From NCBI GenBank assembly GCA_018907035.1, contig JACCIC010000121.1:1267501-1331500 (forward strand): a stretch of 64,000 nucleotides of DNA. Reading direction: 5' to 3'. Position numbers and translations under genes: made by a program. This document shows positions 14,012 through 27,100 of this stretch, one piece after another. The notes under the pieces were generated by a model. It was not told where the DNA came from. It saw nothing but the letters and a program-made list of their open reading frames with translations, and searched no databases. Source of the DNA: Sycobia sp. Sy_11. Lineage: Eukaryota > Arthropoda > Insecta > Hymenoptera > Epichrysomallidae. Each line of letters begins with the position of its first letter. Position 1 is the stretch's first letter.

Positions 14012-14183
14012 GTAAGAAGCATCTAAAAACACTACAAAATAAATAAGAATTACGTCAAAAAAATCCCACAAACAGTTTTTATACTCCATTTCTGCCTATG
14101 ATCTATATCTTCTATAATCCTGCATTTCATCTTCAAAGACGTAATTGGGTTTTTCGAGGGTTTCTTCAGAGAGAAACGTACAG

Positions 14184-14257
14184 GCCTCGATTCAAATTCA
14201 TTTTACTTAAAACTATATTACCATACAGGCTAGTGGATTTATGTTTTGAATCGAGGG
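14184..14257. repeat. Inverted repeat with 48-bp loop
   Basis: CCTCGATTCAAA at 14185-14196 is perfectly complementary to TTTGAATCGAGG at 14245-14256. It lies inside a 72-codon open frame (14098-14316) that I do not recognise. Confidence 0.6.
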
Positions 14258-15708
14258 CTATTGTTGTCAAGAAAATCCGTAAGCGACTAACTGAAGTACT
14301 TGGACCAAGGACCTGATAAAATTAAATCAGAGAACATTTTAATAATATTTATTTATTTGTATACCTTCTTTTTTCCGTTATTTTTCTAAGATTATATAAA
14401 ACCAGGACAGGTTCGAGCTCTAGCCAGAAGCTATAGGCGCAAAATCCGTTCAAATTATATAAGATTTCCTTGTGGCATTGATAACTTTGATGTCCTACTA
14501 TTTTATTTTTTTCTTTTATTATGAACTCTTCTTAAAGTACATATATGTGTAGATACACCTATGTATACAAGGAAAAACTCTAGTGTCACGTGCGTTCACT
14601 TAGTCAAACATTAATAAATAAAAATAAATATAATAAAAATATAAAAAGTTTTAGGAAATAGATGAACATTTTTTTATTTTTTTTAGCATTTTTACAAAAA
14701 TTTAAGAAAGTAACAATAAAATATACAAAACTTAAATCTCAGTATAAAGTGCAAATTTTTTAGTAGCTCACACAATCCAATAACAAATCCAAATCTGTAC
14801 ATTACATTTTGCACATGATTGGGAAATGTTGAGGCATGCCTTGAGCAACTTTATTTGCTTATTATAACTATAACAATTGCGCGTTGCCCGAAAAAAATCT
14901 TAGATGTTTCATCGTAACAATAATATATGTTATAGATAGATGCAGATCTTTATTGAAGCATTTCAAATAATATTACAATCGAATAATTTTCCAATGTAAA
15001 TTCGAACCTTTGAAAATTCAATTGATTTATTCGTTTGTATTTATTATATTATTTTAATAAATTTATATTACAGAAGCCATATATCGGCTCCTCGATTTAT
15101 TTTTCTTAATTTTTGAGAGGCGTGATAGAAACTAAAAAGTGTCATGAACTGATGACATTAAATTGGTCTTTACCTTCCATTAGGAAACAATTTTAATTAA
15201 ATTATATTTTTAATTGGAACTTTCATTTTTTATGAAAAATTGGAAAAGAGTAAAACATTCTATGCTTAGATAAACAATTCTAAAAATTGTAACAGCAAAT
15301 CTTCTGATGTAAGTATTTAATGATCTAACTTTTAAACTTCCATACTAAATCTAATACAGGATAGTCCAATTCAGGTCCATTACCTTCAAAATTACCAAAT
15401 TTGACCTTGAGCTAAACTTAGCGATCTATCTTGTGTGTTCGTTGAGCTAATGGATTAGAACACAGTTTTTACAAATTCCACTATTGAAAATAGAAGTTTT
15501 GATTTGAATAACAGAAATATTCCTAAGCCTAAAAATATTATAACGGGAACATTTTACTCGATATCATTTGTTCAAAATGGCACACTAATGCAGCTTTTAA
15601 AATAGATTAACATAGATAGTCTATTTTTTATTTTTGCTTATTTTTGCTAATTTAATATTTAGTAGTCTGTAGTGGAATCTGAAATCATTATCTTAACCTT
15701 CAAATTTC

Positions 15709-15714
15709 TTTATT
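15709..15714 (-). terminator. Candidate TAT polyadenylation signal
   Basis: AATAAA on the minus strand, 86 nt past the TAA stop. Position and sequence are typical for an animal poly(A) signal. AT-rich DNA gives such hexamers often by chance. Confidence 0.45.
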
Positions 15715-15799
15715 TGGAAATGAAGAGTAATTTTTTCTGTTGGAAAATCTACTTGCTAAACTCATTTACGAATACTCAGATTATAGAAACTTGATATTC

Positions 15800-17574
15800 T
15801 TAATAGGAAATTTGGTTACTGCTGGAATTCTTTAAATCGCTTTTTAAATGATGCTTCTCGCAGAAATGCTGAATGCGTAGGCAGGCTTCTTCCAGCATAT
15901 CCTGTGGTACTGTTATTACCAATCGGAGATACGAAGGTAAGTCAAAGCACTGAAAACCAGAATAAGGTTAATATACGAATTTGGTAAAATTTTAAAAGTG
16001 TATGGTATTAAAAAAATTAAAGAAAAAATATGAATTTCACGCGTAAAATTATAAATTAATATGCGTGCTGCTTCGTCTGGAACTCCTGATTTGTTTTCTC
16101 GCTCAATATGTATATGAGTCCAAGAAAACCGAATCTCTTGATGACCAATAATAAATTTCATTACTTTAATTTTCTTACAATTATTTGAAAAGATCATTTC
16201 CATATTCCATTTACTTTTCCTCTTTATAAGCATGATTTAAGCTTTTCTAATCTATATATATATCCTGTTATTATTGTACAGGCATACAAAAAACTGGTTT
16301 GTTGCAGAAGATTGACATACATATTCTTGTGAATTTCAACGCGCTAAATCCAGATTTATGCCATAAAGCATATAGTATTTTTAAATCCCAAAAATCCACC
16401 TCTATATTACCAAATCTCGGATATTCAACTTTAGGTTATTTGTATTTGCACCCAGGGTATTTATACCTGCTAACAGAGCGCAACTGATTAATTGTTTCCA
16501 GATTTTATTTTTATCTTTTTTTATATAAATGTTTAGTATATTCAAGTAAAAATCCCGTGAGAAGGCTTTATGAACAGATCTGAAAGAAATGGAGACGAAA
16601 TATCAAGATACTTGGGATTTGAGTATGATTGTGACTACTACTGGATGTTAAGAAGTGGAAACTAGAGAAAGCGATAAAATGAAATGGAGAAATCAATTAC
16701 ACGGCTCGTCTGAGGATAAGAGAATCCTTTATAAGTGAAAAAACAAAAGTCAACTTTTTATGGACTTCGTATTCAGCGTTTAAAGATTTCAGAATTAAGA
16801 ATTGGAGGATGAAATTGGCAAGAAGTGAAATTGTTTTAGATTTTTAGATTGAGAAATGTTTTTCTGGGATTAAATAAGAGGGGGAGACAATGGTCTAAAT
16901 CTAGTTTTGAATTTAGACTCAGCGCGTAAAAAATCGTATGTATATCAGTATTCAGTAATGAACCACTTTTGTGTGTGCCCGTGTGTATTGATCGATATTT
17001 ATTCGTATTTACAAAGTTAAATAGTTTGAAAGATTAGCGCAGAAAGCGACGATTTGACAGTTGAAGAGAAGGAACGTGAACAATTGAAGAGAAAGGAAAA
17101 AATCCGATGCTTGTAACGAATGTCGTTTTTATTTTTTGGGATAAAACAAAGCAGGTCGAGTGTAAAAAGGTGGGGGGGGGGGTGAGACAAAATGAAGGTT
17201 CGGGAAAAATAAAATAATCTCACCTGTCCGGGCAAGCAGAAAACAGACTCCTCTGCTAAGAGTCGTTGAACGAATTCAAGCTCGGTATTGAACTCCGGAA
17301 AACTGGGCATGTCGATGTGTACCTATAGATGTACATCATTGATTTGATTATGCAAAAGGAGATCGTTCTCTTTACTCTCTGTCTCTTCCGTTCCATTTCT
17401 CTTTTGTTCTCTCTCTCTAGCTCTCTCTCACTCCCTATTTCCCTCCGAGTTATATGTGAGCGCGTTCCCTCCTACTCGTTGCGGCCCCGCGATCAATAAC
17501 ACCGAAATAGCCAGCCAGCCAGGCGGCGCGGCGCGCGGCGGGAGGTCGCGAAAAACGAAAGGGAGAAATGTGTG

Positions 17575-17673
<99 letters not shown>

Positions 17674-18115
17674 GAAACAGGAGGAGAAGGACAACAGAGC
17701 GATATATATTTATATATTCATATTATATAAAAGAACGAACGAGTCGTAAGGGCTCTCACCATCATGTACATCGCTCCGTCCGGCATAATGGGCTTCAGTC
17801 CTGGAATTTTCGAGATGCAGTTGTAGGTGAGCGTCGCGTGAGCCTGTCGATATAACACGAACACATTTATACCAGCCCGTGTTACTGTATGTATGCACAT
17901 ATGCAATCGAGTTATACGCGCGCGTGTGAGGCACGCGTGCAACGCAAGCGCCTCCGAATACACATATATGCGCGGGGACGAGATTCGCGGATGCTGAACT
18001 GAATGGGGGTTTATCGGCTCGACCCCATCCCTCTCGCCCCGCTCTTTATTTACTTGTACGGGAGAGGGATGGATCCTGCGAGCCGCTCGAGAGCGGAATA
18101 ATAAATGCGCGTTCA

Positions 18116-18178
<63 letters not shown>

Positions 18179-18301
18179 CATTGCCGGCAACGCATTTCAT
18201 TCGGAGAGTTTGTCGCTTTTCAGGCGGCGCGGTGCGGGAATTTCTTCCTTGGTGGAGGCAAATTGGAGCTTCCGTTATACCCCCCCCCCCGCGCCAAAGT
18301 T

Positions 18302-18353
<52 letters not shown>

Positions 18354-21300
18354 TGGAATATATATGTATTTTATATTGTCAATTCCAGGATTATAATATA
18401 ATACTTCGCGTGATAAAATTAACAATTGTTATAATGATAAATCTTATAAACAATGATGTTATAATGGAGTTTTAATATAAGTTTTGGTAGCTGTGAATAA
18501 CGAATTAGCAATTGTTTAAATATATTATGAAGTCTCGAACTTTTTCATACAATGAAAGATACTGTAACTGTATACATTTGAACTAATTTCATTGTTAAAA
18601 TAAAATTATAAATAATAAAATGACTCTAAACATTTTTCCGAATAAATGTATAGTATAAATATATATTGGAAGAAGGAATCACGATTCGATTCTTTAATTC
18701 TTTCACGTTGCGTTATGTATCGAAAATTCTTTTTCATAAAGTTCAATGTTCAATAATTTTATCGAAACCATATTAATTTTTTAGAATCAATGCAAGCTAC
18801 ATAAAAATATTTCAAGTTACTGCTTCAGAATCTGATTTAAAAGAATTAATCAAGTTATATCTGCTAATTAGATGAGTGACATATTCTAGATATATCGGTG
18901 AACATGGAACAATTTATGTTGCGTTGACCAAGGCATGCTAAGAAACAGAAAGCTATACTTTTAAAATAAATAAAATTGTACCATACGTATAAAGCAGATA
19001 TATATATATCATAATTTTACTCTGTTGTTTATAGCGATCTATATAATTCTAAGGTCTTTTGGGAGCTGGCCAAATATTTTTCTCGCGAAAACCAGTAGTT
19101 TATTAGTTCTAAAGTGATTTTTCGGTCATAAGAGTTAGTGTCGAAAATTACCAGCAATAATAAAAATGCATCATTCTGCCAATCTATCGATCAATTCTAT
19201 CGATTGATACACCTATAAAATCTAATATTAAAATAATATTTAGATTCAATATTACAATAATATTTAGAGAATAACATATAAATAGAAATAAGACGTTTCT
19301 TGTATTTTGAATATTTGTCTTATAATTGCATTAGTAGAAGCTATAGTAAACATTAATCATGATAAGCATATATTTTTTTAATTTATATTTTGTCTATAAT
19401 TCTGATAAAATTTAAAAAAATCCTGATCTTGTAAAACTTGTACAGTAAAAAAATTTTAAAGGTGTTAAGCAAACCTATATATAGTATATAAATATATCAT
19501 TGTTCTGTTCATAGATATATAAATATCTGTGTGCATGCATATGCACACGGTATCAATCGGTAGAGACACAGTTCAACAAAGAGGACACTTGCCTGATGAG
19601 CTGACATTTTAGAACGAAAGCGCCAATTATCGTGTTACGCGATGCGCACGTCGCGCAGATCCCGCTATTTATATACTGCGGAAGTAAAGCGCATTGTCGG
19701 AAATACCCGAACTTGTAATTATGGTGGTGGAAGTAATTGCGTGCTCGAAAAATTCCGTCGTTCCAATTCTCTTTCACTGTGCATGCATATGTATATATGT
19801 CACATTTACACATACAAACACACGAGCGCGCGCGCGCCACGTAAAGATCGGTTTAATTTTATATCGGCGAGGCTTACACTATCCGACGCGTTTCGTCCTT
19901 TTGTATTTCCTTACAACATCTATTTTTTCTCTCTTTTTTTTTTATCGAATGAGTATAATTACCTGCAATTCGAACAAATTATGTTTACCGAAACCTCGAT
20001 CAGGTCGGAGCGGGTATGATGTAGAGTTTTTTTTACTTTTTATATATTAAATTAATAAGCTATGCACAGTCGTAATGAAATTAGAAAATAGTAGTAGTCA
20101 TTTTTAAAAATATTTATAATAAATTAATATTTAAATTAATTTAGATTTTGAAATATTTATCACGAATCACTGGAAAAAACTACAAAAAATTAAAATACGC
20201 GTTATCGCGTTTGAAATCAATTTGAAATTATGAAAAATCATGAAATTATATTGTCAATTAGTTTATAAATAAATGAATCCGCGTTATTATTTTTCTTCTA
20301 AAAGTAACAGTATATTGTTAGCAAGACTAGAACATTGAAATGTAAAATCTGACTATCATAACATCACCTAACATGAGAGAAGTGTTGTTGGTAATTTTTC
20401 ATAATATAGCAAATTGTCCACTTCAGTGATGAAAAACAAAATAATGAAAATTACGACTATAAATTGTGAAATTCGGCTCGAGGTGGTGGATATTGTGAGA
20501 TACGTGTAAACAAGGACAGATGATCTGATCATATCGTTCGTCCTTGCTTACGCGTAACTCTCGACGACGACCAACGCTAGCCAAATTCCACAACTTATAG
20601 TCGTAATTTTCATTATTTCCTCAACTATCGAATATATATATATATTATGATTGTTTATCGTTTTTCACCCACTTAAGTGCATAAGTGGGTATATTATGAA
20701 AAATAGCCGTCGAAACTTCTGTCATGTTACGTAGCGTTATCGCGTTATAGCGATTTTACTTCGACTTATTTGTATTCTCAATTGTATTACAAATGACGTC
20801 AACCTAAAAATGTCTTTTTGATAATATCATAATGGACGGCTCTGAAATACGCTCTGTTGTTTGTGCAATCGACATTTACTATCAGTCTGAGTTTCAGGCT
20901 GAAACATTATTTTATTTTTCAGTATTACGTTATAATTTAAGGTTTAAGGTTCAAGCACATATAAGAATCTAAGCTAGTAATAATTAATTATACACCGTAG
21001 GCTCGTGCTTCGGCAGTTCTATAAAAATAATAATTCATCATAAAAATAATAATAATATTCATTCCAGCGTAATTCGAACCTATGTCGTGGACTCTTTATA
21101 TATATATATATACACAAAGAAATCCGGGAACGGGTTCACCCAACGAATATAACAACGTCGCTTCGCCGCGTGGGGCTGAGGAGAGTCTGGCGGCGTCAGG
21201 AAGAGTCGTGACGGGGTCGGGGGAGGGGAGTCTGTTTCGCGCGACAAGCTAACAACGAACAATTAACGCGGCCGCTATATAGTACTGTAATTCCGGCTCG

Positions 21301-23791
21301 GCGCCCGCGGTGTCGGCGCACGAATATCTACGCGGTACGCAGCCCGTCCGCGTCGTCGTCGAGGCGAATTTCGAGGGGATTTATGTAGATACAATGGGGG
21401 TGGAAGAGGAGGGAGAGGGCGACAGCGTCAAACGCGCAAATGTCGAATTAATTAATTATTTTATTTCGAGCCAGATGAAAAATTGCCGCGCGTTCGATTA
21501 TATTATTCGGGTACCAATTAGGGAATTTGTTGCTCGAGTGATTATATATACCTGTATTATTTGTCAAATTATTCAATATATAAATATAGTATTGCATCGT
21601 CAATTTCATTAGTCGTATCTATCGACAGGCTTTCCCAGCATCGTAATCGAGATTTATTCTCTTATAAAAAGTAAATAATACTTTCGATTTAATTTATCGT
21701 AGCGCATATGTTTGGTCGTAGCATTTTCTACGAGCGACGCTCGACAGTTGGGTGACTCGTGCAAAATATTTATACATCGTTATATTTACGGCTTTGAACT
21801 GATTTCCTACATTTTATAACGGACTTCAAATTGTATTATCCGCAATTTCAGAATTCCATCGAGAAGCTAAAAAAAGGTTGTTATTTTCGAATAACGAGTA
21901 ATGCTATAAACTGACTACTCTGAATCTGAAATTTCTATAAATATTAGAGATGTAATAGACGTATTGTGCGGTTCTGCAAAGATTTTATTCTGCCGAATCT
22001 AAATTTTTGTTAAAAAAAATTAGATTTGTCAAAGTATAACGAAATTATAGTTTCTTATAGTTTAAATTATCATTTTTGACACACAAGAGTCTTAGGGTTG
22101 TTCAAGAATATTTCAGTGTTCAAATAGTTAATTGAAATGCAAAAAATTGAATTTACATACTTTTTTATTTACCAACGATTCGACTATTTCAATTAAGAGA
22201 TCATTTGAATTTTCAAGTTGAATTGAAAATATTTGGAAGTTTACAATTTATTTATTTATTAAGAAAATGAAAATCGTTTTTTAAGCAAATTATAGAATAT
22301 GATTCAAAGTTCCAGATGTTTCTGTTACAAGGCGTTTATTGGATTTTCCGTAATCTAACTTGCTCAATATGTTTCTCATTTACATTTGCACATTAGATGA
22401 TTATTAGATGATCGAAGGGAAATCTAACTCGGATCTGGCGAGATTTACCTACATGAGGAAATCATCAGTAATACTGACTAGGATCTAGCCCGAACTAGGG
22501 ATATACCGAGTATATTTCTGCACGGGAATATTCAAAAAAAGGAATAAAAACAAATTTTTCTCGAGATATGTGCATATAAATATATTTATCAAACGATATT
22601 GACAAAAGTCTCCATATAAAAATTTCACTGTCAGTATCGAAGTTAATAAGTAATTAAACGCGCATAGATTTAAAGTAGGATGGATACTCACGTTCAAGGT
22701 TTCGATGATACCGTCGAAAAATTTCTGCGGAGTGTTCTTCAGTATTTTGGGAAGAGCTCCTTGAACTAACGTATTGCTGCCAATAATTCGTTGACTAAGA
22801 CACTGCAAAGCTTTTCTGACCTGCAATATTTAACGTACCTATACATATATTATTATCTGCAAATTTCTGATAAGCAATAGAAAATTAATTATAAGCGATG
22901 AAAACTATCCGTCACTTTACATTAAGGATATTACATAGATTTATAAAAATAAAAACCAAAAGCTTCTTCAAATCGATCTATAACTTCCTGTTTTCGTTTT
23001 GTAATACAAAATTCGAACATACATGCCAAATTACTTAATATTTCTCAGGTCAGACTCCACATCTCTTCTAGACGAAAGGATACGTTTTAAATCATCCGAT
23101 ATTTAGCTCATATTAAACCGATATATTATATGATTCGAAAAATTTTTGTAATGTCTCAATTTATTTTTGTAAGCATTTTATTGTCATCGATCGGGTAGAT
23201 TTTATTATACGTCAACGGTTACGGAATGATGAAAAAGTTTTGAATACTTACTGTACATTTTTCTTTCCAATTAAAAGATTAAAGTCATGGTTGATGAAAA
23301 TAAGTCGATGGAGAATTATACATATATAAACAAAGATTTTTAATTTAAGATTATAAAAATGGTTCACTCTTATAAGACGATAATAACCGATGTTCCATAA
23401 ATTAATTATAAGAATGTTCAGAGAGGCGGAAAGCGAGACAGAGAAGTGGAGAGTTCGAGAAGCGCTATACTCTTTACCCGCCACACTCGACTTCTTTTAA
23501 TTCTCGAGAGGGGGAGAGGGAGCGCGAGGGAGAGGGCACGAAATTGCGCGAGGAACGCGCCCGGCCACGGAACGGGTCGTGACGGTGGGGTGAGAGAGTC
23601 GAGCGGCGAAAGTATGGCAGAAGAAGAAGACGACGAAGAAGTTATGGTATAAGATGACGGACCAAGTTTAATGACGAATTAAAGTTTCGCCCAAGAAAAT
23701 TTACCTTAATCACCGCGCCGGTTAACGCACCCCAAAGGAGGACCCCGCCCTCCCCCTCCTTCCACGGAGCTTGTCCCTCTCCATTCTCTCT

Positions 23792-23849
<58 letters not shown>

Positions 23850-23854
23850 GTTTC

Positions 23855-23898
<44 letters not shown>

Positions 23899-24094
23899 CA
23901 CATACATACATATACCGATGATATAATATTATAATATGCACCTCGGAAACTTCATTTACCCCTGCTATATGCGCGGCCGTGCCGGGAGCGCATCGACTTA
24001 CCTCCTTGTCCAATATATCGTGGCGGTCGTGAACGATGATCCAGCCCATTCTCCAGCCGGGCACTAAAAACCTAAACATATACGAGATCGGTTT

Positions 24095-24151
<57 letters not shown>

Positions 24152-27100
24152 GTATATAATAAAACGGCGACGACCTTACGAGGCCGCGCATAGAAAAAAG
24201 CTGCGTATATTTGAAGATATTATGTATTGGTTCGAAGAAGAAGCAAAAATAGATTTTGCCTTGACTTTCTTATATGCAAAATTTTTTTTCTTATTATTAG
24301 TAAATTCCTTCCTTCCGCGCGGGTTAAGACAATGAAGCGGTCAAAGATGATGTTCAAAACCAACATTATGATTAACGTTTTATGTTTATGGTTTTAATAA
24401 ACGTTCGTGTATGTGCCCCCTTTATGCAGTTGAGGAAATAGGCGATAAACTTTTATTCCCCTCATAATATTCTCAAACAGTAATTAAAGTACATTTATTA
24501 GATGCAATTAGAACATTATATTCTGACGGAATCTCATTCAGGTGTTTCATCTGCTAAAGAGTTAATTAATCATCGGTACAGTAAGGACGATTTAAATAAA
24601 AATTATCACCGCCAAAATTATAGTATATTAAAATGTATTTCCTAATATCCGCAAGTTATATTAGTAATAGTAGTAATAGTATTATTTTCAGATGCATTTA
24701 AATACATCTTATAGTACAAGAATTAAGACTTTAAAATTTCATTTAATATAATATTACTGATTCCATTTAATTCACATTACAATAAATAGATTTTCACTGG
24801 AGAAGAAACTTTTTAATAATATTGTAAACGTTAAAAAAATTAATTTGATAATTAAAAAGAAGACGCCCAGAGAGTTTTAGATAAATTACGTTGTTGAATA
24901 CTTGCAGTTTTGGCTATCAAGCCAAGTGACTTTTTTTAATCGTAAGCACCTTTAGCAATTAATTGCATCAGATAATGGACGAAGGTTGTTCCAAGCCTAA
25001 ATTAACGATACGCAATAACTTCGATTAATCAGAAAATATAAAAAACTTTTTTACAATGAACAAATGGTCGTTTAATTCTTGATCTATTTCACGATGAAAT
25101 AACATGAATATCTTTTAACGGAATGAAAACAATGGATTTTTCAGCTTTACATTTATATAATATATGCAAGATCAAATTGTGCACGTGACGTGCTATAATA
25201 ATGCAATTTAAGTATAAAACACGCTGAGTTGACGTTTATTGTACTGCTGCTACTTAAAAGGTCGCAGGATCGTCAGGTCCGGACTGACCGATGTGGAACG
25301 AATTAGTCGCATAATATAAGAAATATTTAACGTGCTTGAACTAACTTTCTTCTGAGTTAAATATTTTTTCACTATAAAGCGTTTCATCTTTATACTATTT
25401 AATGTTGTTTTAAGAAACCTCGTAAAAATTTGACATAAACATATAGTATAAGCTTTTGTGAAGAGATTCACATATATTCTATTCGAAATTGTCTAAAAGT
25501 TGTAAATCTAAAGATCATTCATAATTAGCTGATAATTTTTGTCAATAAAATTACGGTATGTGTATACATACATATATATACGTATGTATACATACGTATC
25601 GCCTTTTTATGTGAATCTTCATTGCAGCAAAATTTTTTTTATTTAAATCATTGCAAGATTTAGTTGTAAAATATATTTATACAAGAATGTATAATGAATG
25701 TATCAATTGCATTATATCAATAATCATTATCTTTTATATCTGGACATAATTAGTGCGCAACAAGAATGTAAATAGCCCATCTTTCATGAAAGTTCTCATA
25801 TTATAAATTCAAAGTACTCCGGTAATAGTATTGAAATCCATTCTTAATTAAATTTCTAGTGAATTTCGGTAGCTTCAGATAAACTTTTACGTAAGTATTA
25901 ATTAATGCCATAATGTTCATTACCATACAAAAATACTCAAATCAAATCCGTTAACCCCTCTCCCGCTCCTCTTTCATAACTCGAAGTAAACTCATCCAAA
26001 GGAAGATCGTTCTAGTACGGGAAACGAAGAGTTAATTCATTATAAAATAATTTTATATAATTTCAAGTAACTTTTTATCTCTTTACTTCTGTCGAACCTA
26101 TAACCACGCAAACGAAAACTTACAAAATTGTCTGAATTCCGGTATAAATATTTTTATGTTTTTTTTTTCTCAATTTTTCTTTGAATTCAGACATGATAAT
26201 GACGAAGAATTAAGAGTCTTAAATTGATGAATTTTCAAATAGACCGAGGTTACTAAATTAAGAAATGCAGAGCAATAAAATGTTACAATTTTTAATGCTC
26301 TCTATAAGAATACATTTAAAATCTGTCTTCATTTCGTCCATACGTAACGACCTAGGGACGAATAATTATTGAAAATTTATTATTGAATATTACAGAACAG
26401 AAATAAAAGCTTTCCTCGACCATGACGTTTCATTTACGATCTCGGCACGTAAGGCTCCATGATAATTCATTAAAATACTTTTTTTGTTTAATGAAATAGT
26501 TTAAGTTAATAATAAAATTTTTAACTTACATGAATTATTTATATCATGAAGATTTACATGTATTTTGAACTAGCAGTATATTTTTTATTTTTACTTATTT
26601 CTGTCAAATTTGTACATTCCAGTAGCAATATGCATTTTGAAATTGGCCACAGCACATATCCCACTAAACTTGCATAACTTAAAATTTTTTTAGCTTGATT
26701 AGGAATATAATATTGATATAATTTTGACGATACTTGGTAGTATCATATTTTTTGATATATAACATTTTTTATGCAAGACTTGTATAGAGTAAGAAGATGT
26801 TTATCTGACAATTTTCTTGCCAATGAACTTGATTATTGTCTTGAATGACACCTAACTATCAATTTCAAAAACTTATAACGGAATACTTCGGTTATGATCC
26901 TGGAAATGAAAAGCGCAAAAGAAATTTTACTTCCAAATATTTAACCCTATTATAGGTCGAAATCATTCGTGTATATATAGATGGAAATATCGTCCAAAAC
27001 TACTCAATAAACATAGGGAATCCCGGAATCATTGTATAATTGCAATAAAATGACATAGTAATGGGTATCCTTTTTCCAACTGTGTCTTCTCTTACGAGTA

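Larger units (their letters stand above)
9110..15700. other. Intergenic, no gene seen
   Basis: AT-rich DNA that holds a microsatellite at 10.56 kb, the degraded foldback element at 12.06 kb, an AT run at 13.56 kb and the inverted repeat at 14.18 kb. Nothing coding was recognised. Confidence 0.6.
17844..22691 (-). other. TAT: TAT intron 8
   Basis: 4.85 kb. Contains the twin AT runs at 18.1-18.35 kb, a CA/CG-rich patch at 19.8 kb, foldback copy 3 and a GC-rich island at 21,130-21,440. The plus frame open at 21310-21612 begins at GTG and is not recognised. Confidence 0.85.

Noticed and set aside
14098..14316. 72-codon plus frame with a true ATG
   Set aside because: No recognisable domain, and an inverted repeat lies inside it; kept only as a structural repeat.
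17428..18475. Open frames translating to YIYIYI, ERERER or LSLSLS runs
   Set aside because: They are translations of AT, AG and CT microsatellites that keep all frames open; no protein family is involved.
21310..21612. 100-codon plus frame in TAT intron 8
   Set aside because: Starts at GTG, has no recognisable motif, and turns AT-rich in its second half.
23446..23652. Plus frame rich in Arg and Glu ending [12 protein letters not shown]
   Set aside because: Starts at GTG and reflects purine-rich DNA next to a CT microsatellite.
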